Source of the DNA: Puniceicoccales bacterium
GTDB lineage: Bacteria; Verrucomicrobiota; Verrucomicrobiia; Opitutales; UBA953
Direction of reading: 5' to 3'
Length of the DNA: 34,405 nt
Assembly: GCA_031256995.1 (NCBI GenBank)
Contig: JAIRPL010000015.1
Location: 1 to 34,405, forward strand
Shown here: in pieces, positions 8,815 through 16,908 of the stretch
Position numbering within the stretch: the stretch's first letter is position 1
Layout of the letters: every line of letters begins with the position of its first letter
Made by a program: the position numbers and the translations under genes
Notes under the pieces: generated by a model
What the model was told of the DNA's origin: nothing
Seen by the model: only the letters and a program-made list of their open reading frames with translations
Database searches by the model: none

Positions 8815-8856
8815 GATCCCCGCCAGCTGGACGTGGCTCCACGGGAGGCGGGGATC
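8815..8856. other. Strong intergenic stem-loop between truA and the MFS gene
   Basis: A perfect 10-bp inverted repeat, GATCCCCGCC (8815-8824) and GGCGGGGATC (8847-8856), encloses an inner CGTGG/CCACG repeat (8832-8836, 8839-8843). It lies 120 nt downstream of the truA stop on the minus strand and 93 nt before the MFS start. There is no U-run, so it could be a processing site, attenuator-like leader structure, or a DNA palindrome used by a regulator. A further imperfect inverted repeat (GGAAAAAACACGCCCCG near 8739 and CGGGGTGTTTTCC near 8798) surrounds this area. The 253-bp gap otherwise shows no convincing gene. Confidence 0.5.
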
Positions 8857-8975
8857 ATCGCCGCATTTCAAGGCGCGCTGCCGCAGGCATGAAAACCTTT
8901 GGCGCGCTGGCCGGAATGGAGTCATCCCCCCCCTGGATATTTTTCAACGATTCGAGGGGCGTCTTCCGCCCTGCG

Positions 8976-9911
8976 TTAGGTGTCGCCGTCCGTCGTGCTG
9001 ACGTTTCGGAAAAGGGGGTGGGCGTTGGCGGGAAGCCGGTAAAAAACCTTTTCCATCACGAGGCCGCAGGCCAGCGCGGCGGGCACCATGGCGAGGCTCA
9101 CGCGGGCTTCGCGATAGGCCAGAAGCTGCGCCGGCGTGAGCCGTCCAATGCCGACTTGCATGAGGCCACCCGAGAGGCGGCGCACCATCTTGTACAGATA
9201 TCCGCTGGCCTCGGTGACGATGCTGATGCGCGGTCCCTGGCGCGAGACATCGAGGCGGCGCAGGTCCTTCACGGGATTCTCGCCATCGTGCCCGCTGCCG
9301 TGGCGTCCGCCAAAAGCCGTGAAATCGTGCACGCCGAGCAGCAGCGCGGCGGCGTCCCGCATGGCATCGACATCCAGACGCTTTGCCCCGGTCGAGCAGT
9401 GGTAACGGGCGAGCATTGGCGGCGCGAATCCCTCGTAAATCTGGTAGCGGTAGCGTTTTCCCCGCGCGGAGAATCGGGCGTGGAAATTGGCCCGGCCCGT
9501 GGCCACGGAGAAAACCTGTATTCCTTTTGGCAGGCCGGTGCGGAAGGCGTGGGTGAGCGTCTCGGTGGAGTGTTTCCACGCGGCGTCAAAGTGAAAGACC
9601 TGGGCGTCGGCATGCACCCCCGCGTCGGTGCGCCCGCTGCCGTGGATGCGCACGGGTGTGCCGAAAATCTGGGCGAGGCGTCTCTCTATGGCATCCTGGA
9701 TGGTGTTGCCTCCGGCCTGGCTTTGCCAGCCAAGGAAGGCGGTGCCGTCATAGGCGACCTGGCACACGAAGCGCGTGTGGCCGGGCGCAAGGTCGGGATG
9801 CCGCGGGGGGCGGATGCTCGGCAGGCGGGCCAAGGGGGGGGCGGGCAATGGCGTGGGTGCCCGCGCGGGAATGGGAACGACGGTTTCGGAAGCCGGGGAA
9901 ATGTCGGTCAT
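8976..9911 (-). CDS. truA: tRNA pseudouridine(38-40) synthase TruA
   Basis: TruA isomerises uridines 38, 39 and 40 in the anticodon stem-loop of many tRNAs. The conserved core begins at about residue 48 (FVCQVAYDGTAFLGWQ) and the catalytic motif GSGRTDAGVHA (residues 91-101) holds the nucleophile Asp96. Later family elements are clear: FHARFSARGKRYRYQI, HDFTAFG and YLYKMVRRLSGGL. I choose the ATG at 9909-9911, giving 311 residues. The frame is open to 10373, but that upstream part is Pro/Arg-rich shadow sequence overlapping the next gene. Even with this start there is a ~45-residue Pro/Ala-rich N-terminal extension before the domain, so a shorter protein from a non-ATG codon is possible. A GspC/PilP-like gene lies 145 bp upstream on the same strand. 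Confidence 0.92.
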   Translation of the reverse strand: MTDISPASETVVPIPARAPTPLPAPPLARLPSIRPPRHPDLAPGHTRFVCQVAYDGTAFLGWQSQAGGNTIQDAIERRLAQIFGTPVRIHGSGRTDAGVHADAQVFHFDAAWKHSTETLTHAFRTGLPKGIQVFSVATGRANFHARFSARGKRYRYQIYEGFAPPMLARYHCSTGAKRLDVDAMRDAAALLLGVHDFTAFGGRHGSGHDGENPVKDLRRLDVSRQGPRISIVTEASGYLYKMVRRLSGGLMQVGIGRLTPAQLLAYREARVSLAMVPAALACGLVMEKVFYRLPANAHPLFRNVSTTDGDT

Positions 9912-10056
9912 CGATTTGCGGATTCGGTCAACTGGAAAGGGTGGGACGGGCACTGAAAAAAACGGAAGGCGGACTTGGGCGTTTTTTTCGAGCGCCATTC
10001 CGCTGCTGGCAGGATGTTCGTGCTGGCGGTGGCGGCTTTTTTGTCTGCGGGAAGGC

Positions 10057-11139
10057 TCATGGCATGGCGTGGGCCGGGTCCGGGACGTCGTTTGATGATG
10101 TGGCGCCGTCCCCGGTTTTGCCGTTGTCCTGCGCGGTTTTCGCGGGCGCGGCACTCTTGGAGGCGTCGTTGCCGGCGGTCTTGCTCTCGCCGGGCGCGGT
10201 GGATGTCCCGGAGGCGTGGTTTGAATCCATGGGCGGATGGGCCGGCGCGGGGGCGGGGGTGCCATTTGCGCTGTTTGCATCGGCGGCGTTGCCGGCGGCG
10301 GATTGGTGAAGCTGGCGGATCTGGGCAAAAACCTCCGTGCGTTGCTCCGGTGTGAGCGTTGCCAGGCGTTCACGGAACGCCGTCATCTGCTCCGCCGTGG
10401 GGCGCCGTCCGAGGCGGATGTTGGCGGCAAACTCGCCTGCCACGGCTTGCGCGTCAAATCCGGCATTGGGCGTGGCGGGAGGGTCTTCCGCCCCGTTGCC
10501 GTTTGGCAGGTAGGTGGTGGTGGCAGGCACCATGGCCGCCGGCTGGGCCGGGCGAAAGGGCGTGGGTGTGCCGGAGCTCGCGGTTGTTATCAGCGAAATG
10601 GTGATGGGCATCCCATCCAAAAGGACGTTTGCGGTGCGTTTGCGGGCGTTCACCTCCGAGACGTACCATCTGGCGCTGGAGTCACGCAGGGCGATCCAAT
10701 GGGACTCGCCGGTCTGGACATCGGTGATGCTGACGAGGGTGTTCGGGCCGTTTCCCATGATGCCGTGCAATGCCAGTGGCGCGTAGGAGGCGCGTTCCAC
10801 AGGCTGCGAGCGGCGTCCAAATCGCCCGCCAAAACCGCCCCGCCGCCTTCCGCCGCCCTCGCCGGTGCTGTCGGCGTCATTGAAACGGGAGGACTGCCAG
10901 GGGGGGCGTCCGCCACCATAAGTTTGCGCGTCAAGCGTGGAGGGGAGGGCCAGAGACGCGCCTGCGACGAGGCTTGCAAGCAGCGGAAGCAAGCGCCCGC
11001 AGCCTGCCGGCTGTGCCGCCAGGGCGTGGGCGGCTTTCCGTGTTTTTTGGGGACTGGCTGGCGAGGACGGGGTTTTTGCGTGCATGGTGCCAGCAAGTTT
11101 TCCTCCGCATTTTGCTTTTACAACCTGAATTCTCGCCAT
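10057..11139 (-). CDS. Exported GspC/PilP-like hypothetical protein, 360 aa
   Basis: The start is fixed by an AAGGAGG sequence 8 nt before the ATG at 11137-11139. A long N-terminus (residues 1-45, basic) leads into a hydrophobic segment (about 48-66, LLPLLASLVAGASLALPS), so it is exported or anchored. A Gly/Arg-rich linker follows (about residues 74-105). The central domain, near residues 115-165, contains SITDVQTGESHWIALRD...NARKRTANVLLDGMPITISL, a beta-rich pattern resembling the periplasmic domain of GspC/PilP-type secretion proteins; this similarity is by eye and modest. A helical segment (AEQMTAFRERLATLTPEQR) and a long Ala/Pro/Ser/Asn-rich tail complete it. It could serve in the type II secretion or pilus system implied by the gspF-like gene at 25555-26853. 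It is divergent from guaA. Confidence 0.7.
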   Translation of the reverse strand: MARIQVVKAKCGGKLAGTMHAKTPSSPASPQKTRKAAHALAAQPAGCGRLLPLLASLVAGASLALPSTLDAQTYGGGRPPWQSSRFNDADSTGEGGGRRRGGFGGRFGRRSQPVERASYAPLALHGIMGNGPNTLVSITDVQTGESHWIALRDSSARWYVSEVNARKRTANVLLDGMPITISLITTASSGTPTPFRPAQPAAMVPATTTYLPNGNGAEDPPATPNAGFDAQAVAGEFAANIRLGRRPTAEQMTAFRERLATLTPEQRTEVFAQIRQLHQSAAGNAADANSANGTPAPAPAHPPMDSNHASGTSTAPGESKTAGNDASKSAAPAKTAQDNGKTGDGATSSNDVPDPAHAMP

Positions 11140-11147
11140 TCCGGCTT

Positions 11148-11154
11148 CCTCCTT
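11148..11154 (-). promoter_or_regulatory. Strong Shine-Dalgarno site for the 360-aa protein
   Basis: AAGGAGG on the minus strand sits 8 nt upstream of the ATG at 11137-11139. It decides the start in favour of MARIQVVK over the in-frame ATG at 11085. Most other genes in this window lack a recognisable Shine-Dalgarno sequence, so this one stands out and may mark a highly translated product. Confidence 0.75.
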
Positions 11155-11426
11155 GGGCGGTGTGCGGGGGTGATTGGAATTTGCCCAAGGGGGTGTTTTC
11201 GAGGGGGGCGGCGGGGGGATTCTTTTCTTTGGCGAGGCGGGAGGGCAGGGCATGCGTTTGAAGGGCGATATTTTTATTTGTGGGGATGAGATCGGGGGAT
11301 TGTGTGTCGGCGGCAGTTTAAGCTTTCCCGAAGGCGGCAGGTTGTTTCCCTGTCCTGCTCTTTTTTGGGCGCGGCATCGCGCCATTCACGCACCGTTTCC
11401 GCACAACCAGCACCAACGCAAAAAAC

Positions 11427-12974
11427 ATGTCCATCATCGCCGTCCTCGACTTTGGTTCGCAATACACGCAAGTCATCGCCCGCCGCGTGCGTGAGTGCAA
11501 CGTGCATTCCCGGATTTTCCCCTGCAACGTGTCCCCGGAGAAATTGCGCGAGGAGGGTGTCGCGGGCATCATCCTCAGCGGGGGGCCGGCGAGCGTGAAG
11601 GCCAGGGGATCGCCCCGCCCCGACCCCGGCGTCTTCGCGCTGGGGGTGCCCGTGCTGGGGATTTGCTACGGCTTGCAGCTCATCGCGGAAATGAACGGCG
11701 GCGACGTCGCCAGCAGCGATGCGCGCGAGTATGGCAACGGCACCCTCGAGGTCACCAGCGCGGACTCGCGCCTTCTTGCGGGGATCCAGGGGCCGCTCAC
11801 CGTGTGGAATTCGCACGGGGACAAGCTCACGCGCCTGCCGCCGGGCGCGCGCGCGGTGGCCCGGACGGACAATTCGGACTTTGCCGTCATAGAGGACGAG
11901 GCGCGGGGGCTTTACGGATTGCAGTTCCACCCGGAGGTCAACCACACGCAGCACGGTGTTGAGATCCTGAAAAACTTCCTGCTGGGCATCTGCCATGCGA
12001 AGGCCGACTGGAAAATGTCCAATTTCGTCGGCGACGCCATTGCCGCCATACGCGAACAGGTCGGGAAGGAAAACGTCATCCTCGCCCTCAGCGGCGGGGT
12101 GGACTCCTCGGTCGTCGCGGCGCTGCTGCACAAGGCGATCGGCGGGCAGCTCACCTGTGTCTTTGTGGACCACGGCCTGCTGCGCCTTGACGAGCGCAAG
12201 CAGGTGGAGGACATGTTCCGCGGGCATTTCAAGCTCAACCTTGTCGTCGTGGACGCCGCCGCGCGCTTTCTTTCCGCGCTTCAGGGGGAGACCGACCCGG
12301 AGCGGAAACGCAAGATCATCGGGCGCGAATTTGTCAAGGTGTTCGAGGACGAATTTCCGAAAATCGCGCGCGACACCAATGCGAAATTCCTCGCGCAGGG
12401 CACGATTTACCCCGATGTCATCGAGTCCGCGGCCATCGCCAACACGCCCAGCGCCATCATCAAAAGCCATCACAACGTCGGAGGACTCCCGGCGAACATG
12501 AAGCTCAAACTCGTGGAACCCGTCCGCGAATTGTTCAAGGACGAAGTGCGGGTGCTCGGCCTCGAGGTGGGATTGCCCCACGACATGCTCTGGCGCCATC
12601 CGTTTCCCGGCCCCGGCCTTGGCGTGCGCATCCTTGGCGAGGTCAAAAAAGAGTACTGCGACATTTTGCGCGCCTCCGATGCCATTTTCATCGAGGAACT
12701 TCACGCCTCCGGCTGGTATTCGAAGACGTGGCAGGCCTTCGCAGTCTTCATCCCGGAAAAAACCGTCGGCGTCATGGGGGACGAACGAACCTACGACCAC
12801 ATCATCGCGCTGCGGGCTGTCACCAGCTCCGACGGCATGACGGCAGACTGGGCGCGCCTGCCCTACGAGGTTCTCCAGCGGACCTCCACGCGCATCATCA
12901 ACGAGGTCAAGGGCGTCAACCGTGTCGTTTACGACATCTCCTCAAAGCCGCCCGCCACGATTGAATGGGAGTGA
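11427..12974 (+). CDS. guaA: GMP synthase (glutamine-hydrolysing)
   Basis: GuaA converts XMP, ATP and glutamine to GMP, the last step of guanine nucleotide synthesis, in the cytoplasm. The 515-residue product has the normal length. The N-terminal class I glutamine amidotransferase domain shows the catalytic Cys80 in GICYGLQ and the His168/Glu170 pair in [11 protein letters not shown]. The ATP-pyrophosphatase domain carries the P-loop LSGGVDSSV (residues 221-229). The C-terminal dimerisation domain ends in the expected PPATIEWE. The ATG at 11427 follows an A-rich stretch (CGCAAAAAAC), with no Shine-Dalgarno site. The 287-bp divergent spacer shared with the 360-aa protein gene shows no riboswitch that I can recognise. 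A BadF-type kinase gene follows 111 bp downstream on the same strand. Confidence 0.97.
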   Translation: MSIIAVLDFGSQYTQVIARRVRECNVHSRIFPCNVSPEKLREEGVAGIILSGGPASVKARGSPRPDPGVFALGVPVLGICYGLQLIAEMNGGDVASSDAREYGNGTLEVTSADSRLLAGIQGPLTVWNSHGDKLTRLPPGARAVARTDNSDFAVIEDEARGLYGLQFHPEVNHTQHGVEILKNFLLGICHAKADWKMSNFVGDAIAAIREQVGKENVILALSGGVDSSVVAALLHKAIGGQLTCVFVDHGLLRLDERKQVEDMFRGHFKLNLVVVDAAARFLSALQGETDPERKRKIIGREFVKVFEDEFPKIARDTNAKFLAQGTIYPDVIESAAIANTPSAIIKSHHNVGGLPANMKLKLVEPVRELFKDEVRVLGLEVGLPHDMLWRHPFPGPGLGVRILGEVKKEYCDILRASDAIFIEELHASGWYSKTWQAFAVFIPEKTVGVMGDERTYDHIIALRAVTSSDGMTADWARLPYEVLQRTSTRIINEVKGVNRVVYDISSKPPATIEWE

Positions 12975-13085
12975 CGCGGGTGTTGCCCGGCGCAGGCCCA
13001 TGCGCCGAAACTTTGCCCGTTCGCCCTCCTCCGCGCGATTCTCCATACCGCCATTTTGGCAACACACCCTCAGAAACAAGTCACC

Positions 13086-14099
13086 ATGAAGTCTTTTAAT
13101 GTTCCTGTTTACGCCGGCGTTGATGGCGGCGGCACAAACACCCGGGTCCTGCTTGTGGCCCCGGACGGGGGCTGTCTGGCCCTTGCCAACGGCGGGGCCA
13201 GCAACATCAACACGGCGGGACCGGAAGCCGCCGCGACCAACATTGAGGCGACACTTGCCAGCGCCGCCGGGAGCCTCGGCGCAAAACCCGACTATGCCGC
13301 CGCGTTTTTCGCGATGGCCGGCGTCAATGACACCACCGCCCGCGATGTCGTCACCACGCTCGTGAACGATTTCCAGCGCGTCCGCATCTCGGGCTTTGAG
13401 GTCGCCAACGACACCCGTGCCCTTCACGCCGCCACATTTGGTGTCGGCTCCGGCATCGTGCTCATCGTGGGGACAGGTTCGAAATGCTACGGGCGCGCGG
13501 GGGATGGGCGGGAATGGGAGGCCGGTGGCGTGGATTGCCTGGTTTCGGATGAGGGCAGCGCGCACGACATTGCCGTTCGTGGCATCAAGGCCGCCTTGCG
13601 CGCGATGGACGGACGCGGTCCGGCGACATCCCTGCAAAAACGCCTTTTTGACGCCCTGCAGCTTTCCGAATATGGCCAGATATCCCAACGCCTCCATCAG
13701 GACAGCCTCGAAAACCCCGGCCATCCGATGACCAAGGCCGAGATTGCGGCGCTCGCCCGCCATGTCACCCAATCCTGCCAGGAGGGCGATGCCGTGGCGC
13801 GGCAGGTTGTTGTGGAGGCTTTGGACGCCGCCATTGAGACCGTTGTCGCTGTCGCAAAAAAACTCGAATTCGCCTCACAGGGATTGCAGGTCGGCATCAC
13901 GGGAGGGGTGATTTTGAATGAACCCGGTGCGTCAATTTTCCGTGAGCGCCTCGAAAAGGCGCTTCCCGGCGCCAGGATTCTCATCCCCCAGATTCCTCCC
14001 GTGGCAGGGGCCGCCCTGCGCGCCCTCGCCCTCGGCGGCGTGAACGTCACCCCGGATATCATCGCCAATCTTAAGAAAACACTCCCTGTCGGGGCATAG
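13086..14099 (+). CDS. BadF/BadG/BcrA/BcrD-family ATPase, probable N-acetylglucosamine kinase
   Basis: This 337-residue cytoplasmic protein has the ASKHA fold signature of the BadF/BcrA family that includes eukaryotic-type N-acetylglucosamine kinase. The phosphate-1 loop is at the N-terminus, AGVDGGGTNTR (residues 10-20), followed by AMAGVND, VANDTRAL (near residue 112) with the catalytic-type Asp, VGTGSKCYGR and GGVDCLVSDEGSAHDIA (about residues 155-171). The length and the latter motif (GxxxxxxDEGSxxxI) fit sugar kinases that salvage GlcNAc or muropeptide sugars, rather than benzoyl-CoA reductase activators, which carry Fe-S cysteines not seen here. Substrate is inferred. I prefer the ATG at 13086; an in-frame ATG at 13056 would add ten residues. 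It sits between guaA and glnN, all on the plus strand. Confidence 0.85.
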   Translation: MKSFNVPVYAGVDGGGTNTRVLLVAPDGGCLALANGGASNINTAGPEAAATNIEATLASAAGSLGAKPDYAAAFFAMAGVNDTTARDVVTTLVNDFQRVRISGFEVANDTRALHAATFGVGSGIVLIVGTGSKCYGRAGDGREWEAGGVDCLVSDEGSAHDIAVRGIKAALRAMDGRGPATSLQKRLFDALQLSEYGQISQRLHQDSLENPGHPMTKAEIAALARHVTQSCQEGDAVARQVVVEALDAAIETVVAVAKKLEFASQGLQVGITGGVILNEPGASIFRERLEKALPGARILIPQIPPVAGAALRALALGGVNVTPDIIANLKKTLPVGA

Positions 14100-14179
14100 G
14101 ATTGGGAATGAAACGGGTGCAAAAGAAGAATTCCCCCAAACCTTTTCGTGCGAATATTATTTGCGATGCTTAAAATTGA

Positions 14180-14219
14180 GCAATGTGCCCAAATTTAGGC
14201 ATTGCTTGAAAAGCTTCAA
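14180..14219 (+). promoter_or_regulatory. Inverted repeats, possible enhancer-binding sites upstream of glnN
   Basis: Two inverted repeats lie ~90-130 bp upstream of the sigma-54-type promoter: GCAAT (14180-14184) with ATTGC (14201-14205), which also brackets TGCC/GGCA, and TTGAA (14206-14210) with TTCAA (14215-14219). The distance is usual for NtrC-type enhancer sites, but neither matches the enteric NtrC consensus well. The region 14100-14435 is strikingly AT-rich compared with its surroundings and contains no gene. Confidence 0.4.
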
Positions 14220-14307
14220 AACAGGTTTTCCATGCCTTTTTCAACGATTTTTGCATGTTAAAGGTTTTTTTCACAAATTCGTCTTATTTGTCGAAATTCA
14301 CAAAGTT

Positions 14308-14323
14308 TGGCATCTATTCTGCT
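14308..14323 (+). promoter_or_regulatory. Sigma-54 (-24/-12) promoter candidate for glnN
   Basis: TGGCATCTATTCTGCT carries the invariant GG and GC dinucleotides at the correct spacing for the RpoN consensus TGGCAC-N5-TTGCW, with TGGCA intact and CTGCT in place of TTGCW. Transcription would start near 14334, about 100 nt before the glnN ATG. No sigma-70 pair with good spacing is evident nearby. Sigma-54 control fits nitrogen-regulated glutamine synthetase genes. Confidence 0.65.
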
Positions 14324-14435
14324 AATAAAGCATGTAGTTGTATGACTGCGAGCGCCACCTTTTGTCTGAAAAATGGTGGAATCATGCTTTCGCGGTGACA
14401 CTTTCCTAACAACAACCCAACCACAGCACACATCC

Positions 14436-16634
14436 ATGAGCGGTAACGCAGCACGTCGCAAAGCAATCGAGGGCATCGCCACCCTCACCAAGACGCCCTC
14501 CTCCTTCTGCTACAAGTCGGAGAAGGTCGAGGACATTTACGGCATCAACGTCTTCTCCTTGGAGAAGATGCAAAAGACTCTTCCGAAGGCTATTTTCAAA
14601 AACCTCAAGGATGTCATCGAAAACGGCGGCAAACTGGATAGCACGATGGCCGATGTTGTGGCCTCGGCCATGAAGGATTGGGCGCTTGCCCGCGGTGCCA
14701 CGCACTATGCGCATGTTTTTTACCCGCTGACAGGTTCGACCGCGGAAAAACACGATTCCTTTTACGAGCCAGAGGGGAGTGGCGCCGCCGCCCGCACTCT
14801 TGCCGGATTTTCGGGAAAGACGCTCATCCAAGGCGAACCCGATGCCTCTTCCTTCCCCAACGGCGGCCTTCGCGCCACCTTTGAGGCCCGTGGCTACACT
14901 GTTTGGGACGTCACATCGCCGGCTTTCATCATCGACGGCGCGCATGGCGCGACGTTGTGCATCCCCACCGCCTTCGTTTCGTGGAAAGGCGATGCATTGG
15001 ACAAGAAAACCCCTCTTCTTCGCTCCATGCAGGCGCTTCACCGCCAGGCCAAGCGCATCCTTAAATTGTTCGGCCACAGCGATCCCGGATTTCTCGCCGC
15101 CACGGCCGGCCCGGAGCAGGAATATTTCCTCATTGATTCCCGTCTCTATCACCTCCGTCCTGACCTCTATACCTGCGGACGCACGCTCTTTGGTGCGAAA
15201 CCCGCGCGCGGGCAGGAATTTGAGGACCAATATTTCGGCACGATTCCCGAGCGCATCCTCGCGTTCATGCAGGAGGTTGAGCACGATGCCTTCAAGCTCG
15301 GCATTCCGCTGAAAACGCGGCACAACGAAGTCGCCCCCGGCCAGTATGAGGTCGCCCCGATTTTTGAAACGGCCAACGTTGCCCATGATCATCAACAACT
15401 TACGATGACCATTATCAAAAAGGTGGCTCGGAAACATGGTCTTGTGGCGTTGCTTGCCGAGAAGCCGTTTGCGGGTGTGAATGGTTCCGGAAAGCACCTG
15501 AATTGGTCGCTGGGCAGCGCCAAGGTCGGCAACCTGCTTGATCCGGGTGAAACTCCGCACGACAACGCCCAGTTCCTCACCTTCGCCACGGCGGTCATTC
15601 GTGCCGTCAGCCTGCATCAGGGCGTTCTGCGCGCCTTTGTTGCCAGTGCGGGCAATGACCACCGGCTTGGCGCCAACGAGGCCCCGCCCGCCATCATTTC
15701 CGTTTATCTTGGGGACCAGCTCGCTGGCGTTTTTGAGCAATTGTCCGCCAAGGGAACCGCGACCACGGCAAAAAAAGGCGGCCTGCTCAACGTTGGCGTG
15801 GATGTGCTTCCGCCATTGGCCAAGGACGCTGGCGACCGTAACCGCACCTCGCCTTTCGCCTTCACAGGCAACAAGTTCGAGTTTCGTGCCGTCGGCTCGG
15901 CCTTTTCCATCGCCGGCCCCCTGTTCCTGCTCAACACCATTGTAGCGGATTCCCTTGAATACTTCGCTGATGTCCTGGAGAAGGAAACCAAGGGTGCCCC
16001 TGCCAAGCTCAACGCAGCCCTCCAGAAGCTTTTCAAGGAAGTCCTGACCGAGCACGGCAAGGTCATCTTCAACGGCAATGGCTACTCCGAGGAATGGCAG
16101 CAAGAGGCGGCCAAACGCGGCTTGCTCAATCTCAAGTCAACCCCCGAGGCACTCCCGCAGGTCACCGAAAAAGCCGTCATCGAGGCCTTCAAACGCCAAG
16201 GTGTGCTTTCCAAGACGGAACTGGAGTCCCGCGAGGAGCTTAGCTACGAAGCCTACGTCAACACCATCCGCTCCGAGTCAAAGCTTACGCTTGAGATCGC
16301 GCGCACCCAGATTTACCCCGCCGCCAACCGTTACATCAGCGAACTGGCGCTTGCCCGCAGCAGTGCCGCCGATGCCGGAGTGGAGTTCAAGGACGGTCTT
16401 CTGGAGAGGGTTGCAAAACTCACAGCGGATCTTTCCGCGGCACTCCTCGCCCTTGAAAAGATACGTGAAGATCTCAAGGCGGGCACGGATGCGCACAAAA
16501 ACGCCATTTTTGCCCATGCCAAGGTCATTCCCGCGCAGGAAAAGGTGCGTGAGATTGCCGACGCCCTTGAGGAACTTGTTTCTGACGAACTCTGGCCGCT
16601 CCCGTCCTACCAGGAGCTTCTTTATCTGCGTTAA
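14436..16634 (+). CDS. glnN: Glutamine synthetase type III
   Basis: GSIII makes glutamine from glutamate, ammonia and ATP in the cytoplasm as a large dodecamer. From the ATG at 14436 the product is 732 residues, right for type III and far longer than GSI (~470). Diagnostic sequences include [15 protein letters not shown] near residue 35, [14 protein letters not shown], the catalytic-domain [10 protein letters not shown], the metal/glutamate-binding [15 protein letters not shown] and the ATP-site [12 protein letters not shown]. The C-terminal ~170 residues are the helical extension specific to the class. An in-frame ATG at 14373 would add 21 atypical residues. The gene has its own AT-rich control region with a sigma-54 promoter candidate and ends at a strong terminator, so it is probably monocistronic and nitrogen-regulated. 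Confidence 0.96.
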   Translation: MSGNAARRKAIEGIATLTKTPSSFCYKSEKVEDIYGINVFSLEKMQKTLPKAIFKNLKDVIENGGKLDSTMADVVASAMKDWALARGATHYAHVFYPLTGSTAEKHDSFYEPEGSGAAARTLAGFSGKTLIQGEPDASSFPNGGLRATFEARGYTVWDVTSPAFIIDGAHGATLCIPTAFVSWKGDALDKKTPLLRSMQALHRQAKRILKLFGHSDPGFLAATAGPEQEYFLIDSRLYHLRPDLYTCGRTLFGAKPARGQEFEDQYFGTIPERILAFMQEVEHDAFKLGIPLKTRHNEVAPGQYEVAPIFETANVAHDHQQLTMTIIKKVARKHGLVALLAEKPFAGVNGSGKHLNWSLGSAKVGNLLDPGETPHDNAQFLTFATAVIRAVSLHQGVLRAFVASAGNDHRLGANEAPPAIISVYLGDQLAGVFEQLSAKGTATTAKKGGLLNVGVDVLPPLAKDAGDRNRTSPFAFTGNKFEFRAVGSAFSIAGPLFLLNTIVADSLEYFADVLEKETKGAPAKLNAALQKLFKEVLTEHGKVIFNGNGYSEEWQQEAAKRGLLNLKSTPEALPQVTEKAVIEAFKRQGVLSKTELESREELSYEAYVNTIRSESKLTLEIARTQIYPAANRYISELALARSSAADAGVEFKDGLLERVAKLTADLSAALLALEKIREDLKAGTDAHKNAIFAHAKVIPAQEKVREIADALEELVSDELWPLPSYQELLYLR

Positions 16635-16660
16635 TCTTCATTCCTTGTTTCACTGACAGA

Positions 16661-16697
16661 ACATCGTCTTTCCCCGACCGGGAAAGGCGATGTTTTG
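16661..16697 (+). terminator. Rho-independent terminator of glnN
   Basis: ACATCGTCTTTCCC (16661-16674) pairs with GGGAAAGGCGATGT (16680-16693) in a 14-bp stem containing one G-T pair, with a 5-nt loop, followed by TTTTG. It starts 27 nt after the glnN stop. This is the best intrinsic terminator in the window. Confidence 0.88.
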
Positions 16698-16845
16698 TCA
16701 TCCGCGCACTTCCGCAAAAGTTGTCAAACGCTCCGGCAACGGGTGTGGCACGGCATGGTTTAATGTTTCAAAAACGCGGCGAAACGGGGTGATGCGCCTC
16801 CCCCCAAGCGAAAAAGACGTTTCCGGGAGAACGCCAAGGACACCC

Positions 16846-16868
16846 CTCCCCGAAAAAAAACCGGGGAG
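16846..16868 (-). terminator. Hairpin downstream of the efflux pump gene
   Basis: CTCCCCG (16846-16852) and CGGGGAG (16862-16868) form a 7-bp GC stem around an A8C loop (T-rich loop on the minus strand). It lies 41 nt beyond the stop of the czcA-like gene. The U-run is in the loop rather than after the stem, so its role as terminator is uncertain. Confidence 0.4.
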
Positions 16869-16908
16869 TGCGCCGTGGCGTTTTTTGATGTCAACCTTGC
16901 TGGATTGC

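Noticed and set aside
8719-8925. 68-codon minus-strand frame ending in an ATGA overlap with the MFS start
   Set aside because: Composition is not protein-like and it contains the strong stem-loop 8815-8856; a chance overlap is more likely.
11274-12800. 508-codon minus-strand frame opposite guaA
   Set aside because: Antisense shadow of a complete GMP synthase.
14406-16103. 565-codon minus-strand frame opposite glnN
   Set aside because: Antisense shadow of a complete type III glutamine synthetase.
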